Shown: positions 26,530-36,596, counted from the stretch's first letter. The stretch: 64,000 nt of DNA from Sinorhizobium medicae (GCF_007827695.1 NZ_VITA01000002.1:310001-374000); one strand, 5' to 3'. Notes: generated by a model from the sequence alone, not told the origin. Translations and numbers: made by a program.

Positions 26530-28836
26530 ATGGTCACGACCGCGAGACCCATCGCCGCCATCATTGCCAGCGAAATCAAGGCGAGCGCCGCACAGGTTGC
26601 AGCCGCCGTCGAATTGTTGGACGGTGGTGCGACCGTGCCTTTCATCGCCCGCTACCGCAAGGAAGCCACGGGCGGGCTCGACGACACGCAGCTGCGCGTC
26701 CTGTCGGAGCGCCTCACCTATCTGCGCGAGCTCGAGGCGCGGCGTGCATCGATCCTCGATTCGATCCGCAGCCAGGACAAGATGACCGATGAACTCGAAC
26801 GCAAGATCGAGGGCGCGGTTACCAAAGCGGAGCTCGAAGACATCTACCTGCCCTTTAAGCCGAAGCGCCGCACCAAAGCGGAGATCGCGCGCGAGCGGGG
26901 CCTTGGCGCGCTGGCGGACGCCATCCTTTCCGACCGTTCGACAGCGCCTGCCGAACGTGCTGCCGCCTTTCTCACCGCCGATGTGCCGGACGCCAAGGCC
27001 GCACTCGATGGTGCCCGCGACATCATCGCCGAGGGCATGACCGAGAATGCCGAGCTTCTTGGGCAGCTGCGGAGCTACATGCGGGGTGCAGCCTTCCTGC
27101 GCGCCCGCGTCGTGGGTGGCAAACAGGAGTCCGGCGCAAAGTTCTCCGACTATTTCGATCACTCCGAGCGATGGGCGACGGTGCCCGGCCACCGCGCGCT
27201 TGCGATGCTTCGCGGCTGGAACGAGGAGGTCCTGTCCGTGGACATCGTTGTCGACGAGGATGCGGCGCCTTCGCATAGACCGATCGAGCGTATGATCGCG
27301 GCTGCCTACAGCGTTGGCGACCGGCTGCCCGGTGACAAATGGCTGCTGGAGGTCATCGGCTGGACCTGGCGCGTGAAGCTTTCGCTTTCGCTATCACTGG
27401 ACCTGATGCGCGAGCTTCGAGAGCGCGCCGAGGAGGAGGCCATCCGCGTCTTCGCGCGCAATCTCAAGGACCTGCTGCTTGCAGCGCCTGCGGGCTCGCG
27501 TCCGACCATGGGCCTCGACCCTGGCATCCGGACGGGCGTCAAGGTCGCGATCGTCGACGGTACCGGCAAGCTCCTCGACACGAGCACGGTCTATCCATTT
27601 CCGCCGAAGAACGACATTCGCGGGACTCAGGCAGAGCTTGCGGCGCTTGTGCGCAAACACAAGGTGGAACTTATCGCGATCGGCAACGGCACCGGGAGCC
27701 GTGAAACCGAAAAGCTCGTCGCGGATATGCTCGCTGCCATGCCGGCGCCGAAGCCGACAAAGGTGATCGTCTCCGAGGCGGGAGCATCGGTCTATTCCGC
27801 TTCGGAGACGGCGGCTGCCGAGTTCCCCGGCCTCGACGTGTCCTTGCGGGGTGCCGTTTCCATCGCGCGCCGGCTCCAGGATCCCTTGGCCGAGCTCGTG
27901 AAAATCGAACCGAAGTCGATCGGGGTCGGTCAATATCAGCACGACGTTGATCAGTCGAAGCTCAGCCGTTCGCTGGATGCCGTCGTCGAGGATGCCGTGA
28001 ACGCGGTCGGGGTCGATCTCAACACCGCCTCGGCGCCGCTGCTGGCGCGCGTTTCGGGGTTGGGTAAGTCCTCGGCGGAGGCGATCGTTGCGCATCGCGA
28101 TGCGCTGGGCGCCTTCGCCAGCCGCAAGGACCTTTTGAAAGTGCCTCGCCTCGGTGCCCGCACTTTCGAACAATGCGCCGGCTTCCTCAGGATCACGAAC
28201 GGCTCCGAGCCGCTCGATGCGTCTGCGGTGCATCCGGAGGCTTATGGAGTCGCAAAGAAGATCGTCGCCGCCTGCGGTCGTGATGTGCGTTCTCTGATGG
28301 GCGACAGCGCCGAACTGAAGAAGCTCGATCCCCGCATTTTCGTCGATGAACGCTTCGGCCTGCCAACTGTCAAGGACATTCTCGCTGAACTGGAGAAACC
28401 GGGTCGCGATCCACGCCCGAGCTTCAAAACGGCCACCTTCGCGGAAGGGATCGACGACATCAAGGATCTGAAGGTCGGCATGCGCCTTGAGGGCACGGTG
28501 ACCAATGTCGCCGCCTTCGGCGCTTTCGTCGATATCGGCGTGCATCAGGACGGTCTCGTCCATGTGTCGCAATTGGCCGACCGCTTCGTCAAGGATCCGC
28601 ATGAGGTCGTCAAAGCCGGGGACGTCGTGCACGTCCGTGTCACGGAGGTCGATGTGGCGCGAAAGCGCATTGGACTGTCGATGCGCAAGGAAGGTGGCGC
28701 CGAAACGCCCCGAGAGGCGAGGGGGACGGCGCCGAACGGCGGCAATCGGGGTGCGCCCGCTCGACCGCAGCCGCCGCAGCAGCCGGCGCAAGGCGCCTTC
28801 GGTGAAGCGCTGATCGCGGCGATGAAGAAAAAATGA
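26530..28836 (+). CDS. tex: Tex-type RNA-binding transcription accessory protein
   Basis: A 768-residue protein. Order: N-terminal helical region with [20 protein letters not shown], YqgF/RNase H-like domain around 320-450 ([19 protein letters not shown]), a helix-hairpin-helix region ([20 protein letters not shown]), and a C-terminal S1 RNA-binding domain ([20 protein letters not shown]) ending in a Pro/Gln/Arg-rich tail. Tex binds RNA and affects transcription and stress or toxin expression in several bacteria. Start [14 protein letters not shown] at 26530; the longer frame from 26428 is leader. Confidence 0.93.
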   Translation: MVTTARPIAAIIASEIKASAAQVAAAVELLDGGATVPFIARYRKEATGGLDDTQLRVLSERLTYLRELEARRASILDSIRSQDKMTDELERKIEGAVTKAELEDIYLPFKPKRRTKAEIARERGLGALADAILSDRSTAPAERAAAFLTADVPDAKAALDGARDIIAEGMTENAELLGQLRSYMRGAAFLRARVVGGKQESGAKFSDYFDHSERWATVPGHRALAMLRGWNEEVLSVDIVVDEDAAPSHRPIERMIAAAYSVGDRLPGDKWLLEVIGWTWRVKLSLSLSLDLMRELRERAEEEAIRVFARNLKDLLLAAPAGSRPTMGLDPGIRTGVKVAIVDGTGKLLDTSTVYPFPPKNDIRGTQAELAALVRKHKVELIAIGNGTGSRETEKLVADMLAAMPAPKPTKVIVSEAGASVYSASETAAAEFPGLDVSLRGAVSIARRLQDPLAELVKIEPKSIGVGQYQHDVDQSKLSRSLDAVVEDAVNAVGVDLNTASAPLLARVSGLGKSSAEAIVAHRDALGAFASRKDLLKVPRLGARTFEQCAGFLRITNGSEPLDASAVHPEAYGVAKKIVAACGRDVRSLMGDSAELKKLDPRIFVDERFGLPTVKDILAELEKPGRDPRPSFKTATFAEGIDDIKDLKVGMRLEGTVTNVAAFGAFVDIGVHQDGLVHVSQLADRFVKDPHEVVKAGDVVHVRVTEVDVARKRIGLSMRKEGGAETPREARGTAPNGGNRGAPARPQPPQQPAQGAFGEALIAAMKKK

Positions 28837-29075
28837 AAGGGTCCGATGGAACGGCCCGCCTGGGAGGATCGTTACCGGAGCATCGATGCTGGTGTGATGG
28901 CTCAGGTTACGCTCTGTAAATAGGCAACCGAGATATAGCCTGCCTCCGTCATGCTTTACAGATGGCGACATCGCTTCGTCGCTCGAAGGTGTCGACCATA
29001 GCAATGCCGGTATACGGCGGAACAGGCAGCGGAAATCCTCTTCCGCCGGGACACCCCGGCGAAAGGAGGTGCGTA

Positions 29076-29390
29076 ATGGTACGCAATGTGGTCCGCGGCC
29101 TTTCTCTTGCCGTCCTTCTGACGGCGGCGGTGACGACCTATCCCCATGCGGCAGACTCGCAGGGCGTTGTGAATTGCGCTGAGCGATCGCAAGTCATCGA
29201 GTTGCTTACTCGACAATATGAAGAAAAGCAGGCCGCCGTCGGGCAGATCAATCCGCAGGCGGTGATGGAACTCTATGCCGCCGATGGTGGCAGCTGGACC
29301 TTGATCGTGACGGACGTTTCCGGCCGAAGCTGCGTCGTTCTTGCTGGAAAAAGCTGGGAGCAGGTCGTCCAGGTCGGTCCGAAGGCCTGA
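29076..29390 (+). CDS. Small secreted protein, unknown
   Basis: A 104-residue protein starting MVRNVVRGLSLAVLLTAAVT with a signal peptide cleaved near HAA-DSQ. The mature part has two cysteines (NCAERS and RSCVVL) and ends DVSGRSCVVLAGKSWEQVVQ plus VGPKA, a pattern recurring in small exported rhizobial proteins. AAAGGAGGTGCGTA is an almost ideal ribosome binding site. Family and role unknown. Confidence 0.75.
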   Translation: MVRNVVRGLSLAVLLTAAVTTYPHAADSQGVVNCAERSQVIELLTRQYEEKQAAVGQINPQAVMELYAADGGSWTLIVTDVSGRSCVVLAGKSWEQVVQVGPKA

Positions 29391-29410
29391 CGGCCACCTG
29401 AGTGGCGCGC

Positions 29411-29441
29411 GCAGAGGGAAGCCCGTTCAGCTTCCCTCTGC
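29411..29441. terminator. 12-bp perfect hairpin between convergent genes
   Basis: GCAGAGGGAAGC (29411-29422), loop CCGTTCA, GCTTCCCTCTGC (29430-29441). Placed between the ends of the small secreted gene (+) and rkpK (-), so it could serve both. No T-run on either side. Confidence 0.65.
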
Positions 29442-29461
29442 CGCGAAGCACTTAATCAATT

Positions 29462-29570
29462 TGGAGCGGGAAAAGTGTGTGCGGTTTTCCGCCCGCACCC
29501 CGCTGTATTTCCCTGGTATCGATGACGTTCATGTTTTCAGGTCGACCCGAACTGAAAACATCGTGATCTA
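29462..29570. repeat. Dispersed rhizobial repeat, parts A and B, copy 2
   Basis: Part A (29462-29504) shares GCGGTTTTCCGCCCGCA with 803-848. Part B (29531-29570) has TGTTTTCAG and CTGAAAACA arms around GTCGACCCGAA, related to the hairpin at 2626-2652. The end of the element supplies the TAG stop of rkpK (29568-29570), so the repeat reaches into that gene's last codon. Confidence 0.7.
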
Positions 29571-30881
29571 GTCGGGTCTGCCGACACTCGCATAGCGGAA
29601 GCCGTGCTTTGCGACCTCGTCCTTGCGATAAATGTTGCGCAGATCGACGAGCAGGGGCGTCTTCATGGCGGACCTCAACCGGTCGAAATCCAGCGCACGG
29701 AATTCGTTCCATTCGGTGATGATCACCAGAGCATCCGCGCCGGCCGCCGCTTCGTAAGGGTCGCTTGCACAAACCATTCCCTCTATCAGCTTGCGCGCGT
29801 TTTCCATGCCTTCCGGATCATAGCCGATGACCTGGGCGCCTGCGTCCTGCAACGCCTGCACGACGGCGATCGCCGGACTGTCGCGCATATCGTCCGTATT
29901 GGGTTTGAAGGTCAGTCCGAGAACGGCGATCTTCGAGCCGCGCACTTCGCCGCCGGCGGCCGCAATCACCTTGCGCCCCATTGCCCGCTTCCGATTGTCG
30001 TTGACGGCCACGGTGGCTTCTACGAGCCGCACAGGGCTGTCGTGATCCTGCGCGGTTTTAACGAGCGCCAATGTGTCCTTCGGGAAGCAGGAGCCGCCAT
30101 ATCCGGGACCGGCATGCAGGAACTTGGACCCGATGCGGCCGTCCAGCCCTATGCCGCGGGCGACGTCCTGCACATTGGCACCGACCTTCTCGCAGAGATC
30201 GGCGATCTCGTTGATGAAGGTGATTTTCATCGCGAGGAAAGCGTTGCCGGCATATTTGATCAGTTCCGAAGTGCGGCGTGTCGTAAATACAAGCGGCGAC
30301 TGGTTGAGATAGAGCGGCCGATAGACCTCGGTCATCACCTCTCTGGCACGACCGTCGCTGCCGTCCACCCCGATGACGATCCGGTCGGGCCGTTTGAAAT
30401 CCTCGATCGCGGCGCCTTCCCGCAGGAATTCCGGGTTCGACACTACGGCGACATCGGCCTCGGGATTGGTTTCGCGGATGATGCGCTCGACCTCGTCTCC
30501 GGTACCGACCGGAACGGTGGACTTGGTCACGACGACAGTGAAGCCCCGGAGGTTGGCGGCGATTTCGCGTGCGGCCGCGTACACATAGGACAGATCGGCG
30601 TGGCCATCGCCGCGCCGCGACGGCGTTCCGACGGCGATGAAAACCACGTCGCTCGCGGCAACCGCTGTCTTGAGGTCGTCGGTGAAGTTCAGGCGTCCGG
30701 ACGCGACATTGCTCGCGACAAGATGGTCCAGACCCGGTTCGAAGATCGGGATCTGCCCTTTCCTGAGAGCCGAGATCTTGCCTTCGTCCTTGTCGACGCA
30801 AACAACGTCATGGCCGAAATCCGCAAAGCAAACACCGGAAACAAGGCCGACATAGCCGGCGCCGATCATCGTGATTTTCAT
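29568..30881 (-). CDS. rkpK: UDP-glucose 6-dehydrogenase (RkpK)
   Basis: A 437-residue cytoplasmic enzyme that oxidises UDP-glucose to UDP-glucuronate with two NAD. The N-terminal Rossmann motif is MIGAGYVGLVSGVCFADFGH; the catalytic cysteine is C265 in GPGYGGSCFPKDTLAL; LGLTFKPNTDDMRDSPAI is the third conserved block. Together with lpsL immediately upstream it supplies uronic acids for capsule and lipopolysaccharide; in S. meliloti rkpK is reported as needed for K antigen and nodule invasion. AAGGAAAA precedes the start. Confidence 0.95.
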   Translation of the reverse strand: MKITMIGAGYVGLVSGVCFADFGHDVVCVDKDEGKISALRKGQIPIFEPGLDHLVASNVASGRLNFTDDLKTAVAASDVVFIAVGTPSRRGDGHADLSYVYAAAREIAANLRGFTVVVTKSTVPVGTGDEVERIIRETNPEADVAVVSNPEFLREGAAIEDFKRPDRIVIGVDGSDGRAREVMTEVYRPLYLNQSPLVFTTRRTSELIKYAGNAFLAMKITFINEIADLCEKVGANVQDVARGIGLDGRIGSKFLHAGPGYGGSCFPKDTLALVKTAQDHDSPVRLVEATVAVNDNRKRAMGRKVIAAAGGEVRGSKIAVLGLTFKPNTDDMRDSPAIAVVQALQDAGAQVIGYDPEGMENARKLIEGMVCASDPYEAAAGADALVIITEWNEFRALDFDRLRSAMKTPLLVDLRNIYRKDEVAKHGFRYASVGRPD

Positions 30882-31011
30882 CCGTTTTTCCTTGAATTGG
30901 TCTCGAGGATATCGATTAAATAAATGTCATCTAATGAAAAATTAAACAGAATTGAATTCGAAACTGAGCGCAGAAGCACGCGCTTCACATAAAATATCGC
31001 TTGTTTTACCA

Positions 31012-32037
31012 TCAGACAATCGTCTGTGCACGACGATAATTCTGTTCATACCATTCGACGAAGCGCGCGACGCCTTCCTCGACCGAAACGGACGGCTTGA
31101 ACCCGGTCAAGGCTTCAAGCAGGTCCGGGGAGGCAAAAGTGCGCGGTACATCGCCCTGTTGCATCGGCAGCATGTTGTGAATCGCCGGACGCCCCACCGC
31201 CTTCTCGACCGTTTCCACGAAGGTCATGAGCTCCACCGGCTGTCCGCCGCCGGTGTTGACGACGCGGAATGGCGCATGACGGGAAAGCGTGTCGGTGGCT
31301 TTTTCCGGTGCCACCCGGTTCTCCTCCGCGGGCGCAATATGCGACAGCCGGACGATGCTCTCGACGAGGTCATCTATATAGGTGAAGTCCCGGCTCATCC
31401 GTCCTTCGCCATAAATGTCGATCGGCCGGCCGTTGTGGATGGCATCGACGAACTTGAAGAGCGCCATGTCCGGTCGTCCCCAGGGTCCGTAAACGGTGAA
31501 AAAACGGAAGGCGGTGGTCGGAACCTCGTAGAGATGCGCATAGCTGTGTGCCATGAGCTCCATTGATTTCTTCGTGGCGGCATAAAGCGTCATTGGCTCG
31601 TCGGCCCGATCGGCCTCGGCAAACGGAATCTTCTCATTGGCGCCGTAGATCGACGAAGTGGAGGCGAGCATCAGGTGCTTGGGCGCGATTGCTTTTGCGA
31701 GCTCGAGCATATTCCACGACCCGACGAGGTTCGAATCGACATAGGCCTTGGGATTTTCGAGGCTGTAGCGGACGCCCGCCTGGGCGGCGAGGTGGATGAT
31801 GACTTCCGGTTCGGCGAGCTCGGCTGCCCGGTCGAGTGCGGCCCGGTCCTCCAGCATGGCCCTCACGGCCTTGAAGCCGTTGGAGCGCTGCAGGATCGCG
31901 TGGCGACGTTCCTTCAGCGTCACATCGTAGTAGGGCGTCATGCCGTCAAATCCGACGACGAAGTGCCCCTCGTCGATCAGCCGCTTCGCAACATGAAAAC
32001 CGATGAAACCCGCAGTGCCGGTGATGAGGTAACGCAT
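31012..32037 (-). CDS. lpsL: UDP-glucuronate 4-epimerase family protein (LpsL)
   Basis: A 341-residue short-chain dehydrogenase-type epimerase starting [20 protein letters not shown]. Features: Gly-rich NAD site [15 protein letters not shown], and the YAATK catalytic Tyr/Lys, then [20 protein letters not shown], typical of UDP-glucuronate epimerases making UDP-galacturonate. It stands upstream of rkpK, whose product is its substrate, with a 130-base gap. GGGGGAAATCGTC precedes the start. Confidence 0.93.
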   Translation of the reverse strand: MRYLITGTAGFIGFHVAKRLIDEGHFVVGFDGMTPYYDVTLKERRHAILQRSNGFKAVRAMLEDRAALDRAAELAEPEVIIHLAAQAGVRYSLENPKAYVDSNLVGSWNMLELAKAIAPKHLMLASTSSIYGANEKIPFAEADRADEPMTLYAATKKSMELMAHSYAHLYEVPTTAFRFFTVYGPWGRPDMALFKFVDAIHNGRPIDIYGEGRMSRDFTYIDDLVESIVRLSHIAPAEENRVAPEKATDTLSRHAPFRVVNTGGGQPVELMTFVETVEKAVGRPAIHNMLPMQQGDVPRTFASPDLLEALTGFKPSVSVEEGVARFVEWYEQNYRRAQTIV

Positions 32038-32107
32038 GACGATTTCCCCCAGTTTGCCCCACATGACAGTTCATACCAGAAAGCCGGTCGATGAAAAGTC
32101 AAATCCG

Positions 32108-32440
32108 TCACCCGCGCGGTTCTTCGAGCTCGCGCTGGAGGGCCGTCAGAACGGACATTGCGTGGCCGGCATACTGGCTGATCCAGCGGTCGTGAATGGC
32201 CTGGATCGGCACGGCGTTCAGATGGTTCCACCGCTCGCGGCCCTCGCGCCTGGCGAGAACGAGCCCGGCCTCCTCAAGGACCTTCAAGTGCTGCATCACC
32301 GTGCAGCGATCGAGCTTCGTGAATCGCTCGCAGAGCATGCCCGTCGTTTGCGGCTTTTCCTTCAGCGCATCGAGCATCTGCCGGCGCAGGCCGTTGGCCA
32401 GCGCTTTGAAAACAACATCGTCTTCCGAATCGTTTGACAT
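32108..32440 (-). CDS. ArsR-family winged-helix regulator
   Basis: A 110-residue DNA-binding protein. VFKALANGLRRQMLDALKEK and CTVMQHLKVLEEAGLVLARR then EGRERWNHLNA are the ArsR helix-turn-helix and wing. No metal-binding ELCVC motif is present, so it belongs with the ArsR proteins that pair with AHSA1/SRPBCC genes. A palindrome covers its own start codon, implying autoregulation and control of the divergent genes at 32492 and 32986. Confidence 0.9.
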   Translation of the reverse strand: MSNDSEDDVVFKALANGLRRQMLDALKEKPQTTGMLCERFTKLDRCTVMQHLKVLEEAGLVLARREGRERWNHLNAVPIQAIHDRWISQYAGHAMSVLTALQRELEEPRG

Positions 32441-32458
32441 GTTATATTTTTATAACAT
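32439..32458. promoter_or_regulatory. Probable ArsR operator
   Basis: ATGTTATA-TTTT-TATAACAT: two perfect 8-base arms with a 4-base centre. It overlaps the ATG of the ArsR gene on the minus strand and lies 33 bases before the SRPBCC start on the plus strand, where a repressor could block both promoters. Confidence 0.75.
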
Positions 32459-32491
32459 ATTATCATCTGGCGCAAACGTCAGGAGGACGTC

Positions 32492-32974
32492 ATGGGTTTC
32501 GAATTTCGTGTGAATGGAAGAATTGCCCGTCCCGTGGAACAGGTCTTCGACGCGGTCGTGAATCCGGACCAGCTCAGCCGCTATTTCGTGACCCTCGGCG
32601 GTATCAGCGGGCCGCTGGTCGCCGGCGCCACCGTTACGTGGTGGGGCGAGGTTCCGGTCAAAGTCGAGGCCGTCGAACCTAACGAGAGGATCGTCTTTTG
32701 TTGGGATGCCATGGTTGCAAAGGACGAGTCCCCCTACCGGACCCGGGTCGAGATGCGTTTCCAGCCGCTCGACGACGGCGCCACCATGGTGACGATCGCA
32801 GAGAGCGGCTGGCGGGAAAACGAACAGGGACAGAAGAGTTCCTATCAAAACTGCGAGGGCTGGTCGCAGATGCTCGCCTGCATGAAGGCGTGGCTCGAAT
32901 ACGGCATCAATCTGCGCGAAGGCTACTATGCGAGCGAACTGTCCGGCAAGCCGGCGCTTGAGCCGCAACTATAG
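32492..32974 (+). CDS. SRPBCC/AHSA1-family protein
   Basis: A 160-residue START-like protein starting MGFEFRVNGRIARPVEQVFD. ARPVEQVFDAVVNPDQLSRY is the usual first helix, with WGEVPVKVEAVEPNERIVFC then GWSQMLACMKAWLEYG at the end, as in Aha1 C-terminal-type proteins that bind small hydrophobic ligands. It follows the ArsR operator and precedes a VOC protein by 11 bases, so it is probably co-transcribed with it. TCAGGAGGACGTC precedes the start. Ligand unknown. Confidence 0.88.
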   Translation: MGFEFRVNGRIARPVEQVFDAVVNPDQLSRYFVTLGGISGPLVAGATVTWWGEVPVKVEAVEPNERIVFCWDAMVAKDESPYRTRVEMRFQPLDDGATMVTIAESGWRENEQGQKSSYQNCEGWSQMLACMKAWLEYGINLREGYYASELSGKPALEPQL

Positions 32975-32985
32975 GGGATAGAAAG

Positions 32986-33348
32986 ATGACGACCGAGATC
33001 AAGGGCGGTATCAATATCGCCATGAAGGTTCCGAGCCATCAGTATGAAGCGGTGATCGCGTTCTACCGCGATATTGTCGGGCTGCCGCCATACGACGAGA
33101 AGGCACCGGCGAAAGGCTTCCTCCTCGGCCCGAACCGCTTGTGGATCGACGAAGCGCCGCATTACAGCCAGGCAGAGATCTGGCTTGAGCTTTTCACAGA
33201 TGATCACGAGGCAGCCCTCGATCGCCTTGCAGCGCACGACGTGGTGCGCTGCGATCAGGTTGAGGAACTGGGCGAGGGCTTCCGTGGCGGATGGATCATG
33301 AACCCCGCCAATATCGTGCACCTCGTCCGAGAGCCGGATGCCTGGTAA
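32986..33348 (+). CDS. VOC-superfamily (glyoxalase-like) protein
   Basis: A 120-residue single-domain protein starting MTTEIKGGINIAMKVPSHQY, with YEAVIAFYRDIVGLPPYDEK and WIMNPANIVHLVREP. The fold is of the glyoxalase/bleomycin-resistance/dioxygenase superfamily; the metal ligands of true glyoxalase are not clearly conserved. Coupled by position (11 bases) to the AHSA1 gene and so under the ArsR regulator. Confidence 0.85.
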   Translation: MTTEIKGGINIAMKVPSHQYEAVIAFYRDIVGLPPYDEKAPAKGFLLGPNRLWIDEAPHYSQAEIWLELFTDDHEAALDRLAAHDVVRCDQVEELGEGFRGGWIMNPANIVHLVREPDAW

Positions 33349-33574
33349 GCGGACTAAGGTCTGTTGGGATTCGGGATCCCGCCGCGACTTGTTTGATCTC
33401 CTCATCCCGGGCTCGTCACAGGGAGCCAGCGAGACAAGGTCCTTGGGCTGAAAGAGCTCCTTCCGCACCGCCGACGCGGCGCTGCCGGATTGCATCTGCC
33501 GCATCCGTCCGGGTTCGGAACGGCAGGCCTTTCTTCGCTTGATCACGTTTCCGCCGCGGGTGTATTCCTCTTCC

Positions 33575-34324
33575 ATGCAATGGAGCGATCAAGCCATAAT
33601 TCTCGGCATCCGGAGGCATGGCGAAAGCTCTGTCATCGCGGAGGTGATGACGCCCGGCCACGGGCGGCATCTCGGGCTCGTTCGCTCGGGCCGGTCGCGT
33701 GCCATGCAGCCCGTGCTGCAGCCGGGTAATTCCGTGGAGGTGGTTTGGAGGGCGAGGCTCGACGAGCACCTCGGGGAATTCCGCGTCGAGCCGCTGCAAT
33801 TGCGCGCCGCGCGGCTGATCGAGACGGCAACCTCCGTTTACGGCATCCAGGCGCTTGGATCACTCCTGAGGCTTCTGCCGGAACGCGATCCGCACCCCCA
33901 TCTCTACGAAGCGCTCGCCGTCATTGTCGATCACCTGCAGGATCCGGCAGACGCCGGCGAATTGTTCGTACGCTTCGAACTCGCCGTGCTGAACGATCTC
34001 GGCTTCGGCCTCGACCTTTCGCGATGTGGAGCGACGGGCGCACGCAGCGAACTCGTCTATGTATCGCCGAAATCCGGCCGCGCGATCTGTCGCGAAGCCG
34101 GCGCCCCCTATGCCGAGCGTATGCTTGCCCTTCCGGATTTCCTGTCCGGACAAAACAGGGCGGCTGATCACGAAAGCCTCGCGGCGGCCTTCCGTCTCAC
34201 CGCCTATTTCCTCAATCGACATGTTTATGAGCCGCGGGGCGTCGATGCCGCGTCGGCGCGGGACGGTTTCGTCCATGCGACCCTGAAGGCGTTGAGGACA
34301 GCTTCGTCGGAGGCGCCGCAGTAA
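33575..34324 (+). CDS. recO: DNA repair protein RecO
   Basis: A 249-residue protein starting [20 protein letters not shown], the typical alphaproteobacterial RecO opening (OB fold), followed by the helical domain ([32 protein letters not shown]) and a zinc-type segment now [20 protein letters not shown]. RecO helps RecR load RecA on gapped DNA. The start at 33575 is chosen by family alignment; no strong ribosome binding site. Here it is separate from era. Confidence 0.92.
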   Translation: MQWSDQAIILGIRRHGESSVIAEVMTPGHGRHLGLVRSGRSRAMQPVLQPGNSVEVVWRARLDEHLGEFRVEPLQLRAARLIETATSVYGIQALGSLLRLLPERDPHPHLYEALAVIVDHLQDPADAGELFVRFELAVLNDLGFGLDLSRCGATGARSELVYVSPKSGRAICREAGAPYAERMLALPDFLSGQNRAADHESLAAAFRLTAYFLNRHVYEPRGVDAASARDGFVHATLKALRTASSEAPQ

Positions 34325-34354
34325 CGCGACGCCTCCGAAAGATCGGGTCTTCCG

Positions 34355-36358
34355 TCAACCGATCTTGCCGCCGCCCTGCCTGGTTACCGCAACGACGGCG
34401 GGACGCACCGGCATATCGTCACGGAAGTCGGGCCAGCGCGTTGCCGGCTTCTCGTAAGTGGCAAGGCCGGCGTCGCCCGGGTGCTGAACCGCGAGGAAGA
34501 AGGTGTCGCTCGTGGGATTGAAGCTTGGCCCGCACATTTCCGCGCCGACCGGCACCCGGAAGAACAGTTTCGAAGTGCCGCGGCCTTCGCCTTCCGTTTC
34601 GACAGCCCAGACGCCGTCCGTGCGCCCCGTGTCCTTTTCGTTGTTGCCGTCGGTCGAGACCCAGAGACGGCCATCGGTGTCGATGGCGCAGTTGTCCGGC
34701 ATGCCGAACCAGCCGTTCTTCGTCGTCGCGGTGGAGAAGGAGGCGCCGACTTCGGCGACAGCAGGATCGCCGCACTTCAGCAGGACGTCCCATCGGGATT
34801 TCGTCGACGCGAAATCGCCGTCCGTTTCCGAGATTTCCACGATGTGGCCGAAAGCGTTCTTGGCGCGCGGATTGGCGGCGTCGATTTCGCCCTCCTTGCG
34901 TTTCGTGTTGTTGGTCAGCATGACGTAGACCTTGCCGGTCTTGGGGTTGGGCTGGACGTCTTCCGGCCGGTCCATCTTGGTCGCACCGAGCGCATCGGCG
35001 GCAAAGCGGGTGTCGATCAGCACGTCGGCCTGGGAGGCAAAGCCGTTCTCGGCCGTCAATGGGCCTTCGCCATGGACGAGAGGCATCCAGGTCACGGTGC
35101 CGTCCTCGTCGAACTTCGCTACGTAGAGCGTGCCTTCGTCGAACAGATCCATGTTCGCGGCCCGGTCGTCCGGGTTGTATGTGCCCTTCGTCACGAATTT
35201 GTAGACATAGTCGTAGCGCTCGTCGTCACCGCTGTAGAGGACCACGCGGCCATCCGTGTTGACGATCGATTCGCAGCCCTCATGCTTGAAGCGTCCGATC
35301 GCGGTGCGCTTCTTCGGTACGGAGGTCGGCTCCATGGGGTCGACCTCGACCACCCAGCCGAAGCGGTTTGCTTCGTTCGGCTCCTTCGACACGTCGAAGC
35401 GGTCGTAGAATTTCGACCATTCATACTGGCCACCCGGAGCGCCGAGGCGCTTCATCTGCTTGTATTCGGGGTGATCCTCGGCGATCTCGCCGCCGAAATA
35501 GCCGTTGAAGTTTTCCTCGGCCATCATGTAGGTGCCCCAGGCGGTGATGCCGCCTGCGCAATTGTTGAGGGTGCCGAAGACCTTCCTGCCGGTCGCGTCG
35601 GATGGAGTCTTGACTCGCTCATGACCGGCCACCGGGCCGGAAAGCTGCATCTCGGTATTGGCAGTGATGCGGCGGTTGTACTTGCCGTCGAGGACCGGCT
35701 GCCACTTTCCGTCGACTTTGCGGATTTCGATGACCGTGCCGCCATGGGCGGCCATTTCGATATCGACCAGCTCCTTGGTATATTCGCCGAGAACGACCTT
35801 ATCCTCTTCCTTCCCGTCTTCCGTCACCTTCTCGATGCGGGCGAAGTTCGGAAACATGATCTCGGCATTGGTATATTCGTGATTGACGACCAGCAGGCCG
35901 TGGTCCGGATTGCCCTCGAGCGGAATGAAGCCGACATAGTCGTTGTTGTAGCCGAACTGCCGGCTCTGGGCGTCGGCGGTCTGCCTCAGCGGATCGAATT
36001 CCGGACTGTCGGCAAAGATCTTGTCGCCCCAGCGCAGCAGGATGTCGGCGTCGTATCCCTCGGCAACATGGTGGGTCTCGTCTACGCCGGCTTCGATCTC
36101 CTTGAAGTCGAAGGTCGGCGCTCCGCCCTCAGCCCGGGCCTCCTCAGCCGTCAGCAAAGCAAGCGGGCTGACCGTGGTGGAGATGGCCGCGACAGCCAGA
36201 GAGCCGCCGATGAAGGACCGGCGCGAGAACCGGCGGTTGATGATGTCGCCCATGGTCGGGTTGGTGGAACAGTTCTTGCCGATGTCTTCCAGTTCTTCCC
36301 TGCGCTCCGTCAGCGTCCTGAATTCGGCTTCGTCGTCAGGCACGAGAAATTTGTCCAT
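34355..36358 (-). CDS. phoX: PhoX-family alkaline phosphatase (Tat-exported)
   Basis: A 667-residue protein. A twin-arginine signal RRFSRRSFIGGSLAVAAIST sits at about 42-61 after a 40-residue leader, so the enzyme is exported folded. The rest is the DUF839/PhoX phosphatase fold: FIPLEGNPDHGLLVVNHEYT, GTLNNCAGGITAWGTYMMAE and KEPNEANRFGWVVEVDP are characteristic metal-site regions (calcium and iron in the studied enzymes). It releases phosphate from organic esters in the periplasm. A Pho box lies 70-87 bases upstream of the start, consistent with control by PhoB. Confidence 0.93.
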   Translation of the reverse strand: MDKFLVPDDEAEFRTLTERREELEDIGKNCSTNPTMGDIINRRFSRRSFIGGSLAVAAISTTVSPLALLTAEEARAEGGAPTFDFKEIEAGVDETHHVAEGYDADILLRWGDKIFADSPEFDPLRQTADAQSRQFGYNNDYVGFIPLEGNPDHGLLVVNHEYTNAEIMFPNFARIEKVTEDGKEEDKVVLGEYTKELVDIEMAAHGGTVIEIRKVDGKWQPVLDGKYNRRITANTEMQLSGPVAGHERVKTPSDATGRKVFGTLNNCAGGITAWGTYMMAEENFNGYFGGEIAEDHPEYKQMKRLGAPGGQYEWSKFYDRFDVSKEPNEANRFGWVVEVDPMEPTSVPKKRTAIGRFKHEGCESIVNTDGRVVLYSGDDERYDYVYKFVTKGTYNPDDRAANMDLFDEGTLYVAKFDEDGTVTWMPLVHGEGPLTAENGFASQADVLIDTRFAADALGATKMDRPEDVQPNPKTGKVYVMLTNNTKRKEGEIDAANPRAKNAFGHIVEISETDGDFASTKSRWDVLLKCGDPAVAEVGASFSTATTKNGWFGMPDNCAIDTDGRLWVSTDGNNEKDTGRTDGVWAVETEGEGRGTSKLFFRVPVGAEMCGPSFNPTSDTFFLAVQHPGDAGLATYEKPATRWPDFRDDMPVRPAVVAVTRQGGGKIG

Positions 36359-36427
36359 GATTCTCCCCATTGAGCTGATAATGCGCCGTCGACTTCCCGG
36401 CGCCCGTTCCGCTTTACCAGCGAGTTC

Positions 36428-36445
36428 ATGACAGCTCTGCGACAG
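36428..36445 (-). promoter_or_regulatory. Pho box upstream of phoX
   Basis: Read on the minus strand: CTGTCGC-AGAG-CTGTCAT, two 7-base repeats spaced by 4, against the PhoB consensus CTGTCAT-N4-CTGTCAT (two mismatches in the first repeat). It lies 70-87 bases before the phoX ATG and about 150 bases before the divergent DUF2339 gene. Confidence 0.78.
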
Positions 36446-36596
36446 TTGGGTGAAGAGATTGCTGCGCCGGCGCGAGAATTCGTATCGCTCAAAAGTTCTG
36501 TGAATCTGCAGTTCTCAGGCTCAGGATATTTTCAGCGGCCGTTTCGCGCTAACGTTGTCCGAATCGATCCTGACTATGACCATCCCGGGGGAACTG

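Noticed and set aside
27394-29004. Long minus-strand frame (536 residues) opposite tex
   Set aside because: Shadow of tex; no domain recognised, ribosome site absent.
34481-36373. Long plus-strand frame (630 residues) opposite phoX
   Set aside because: Antisense shadow; phoX has Tat signal and family motifs on the other strand.
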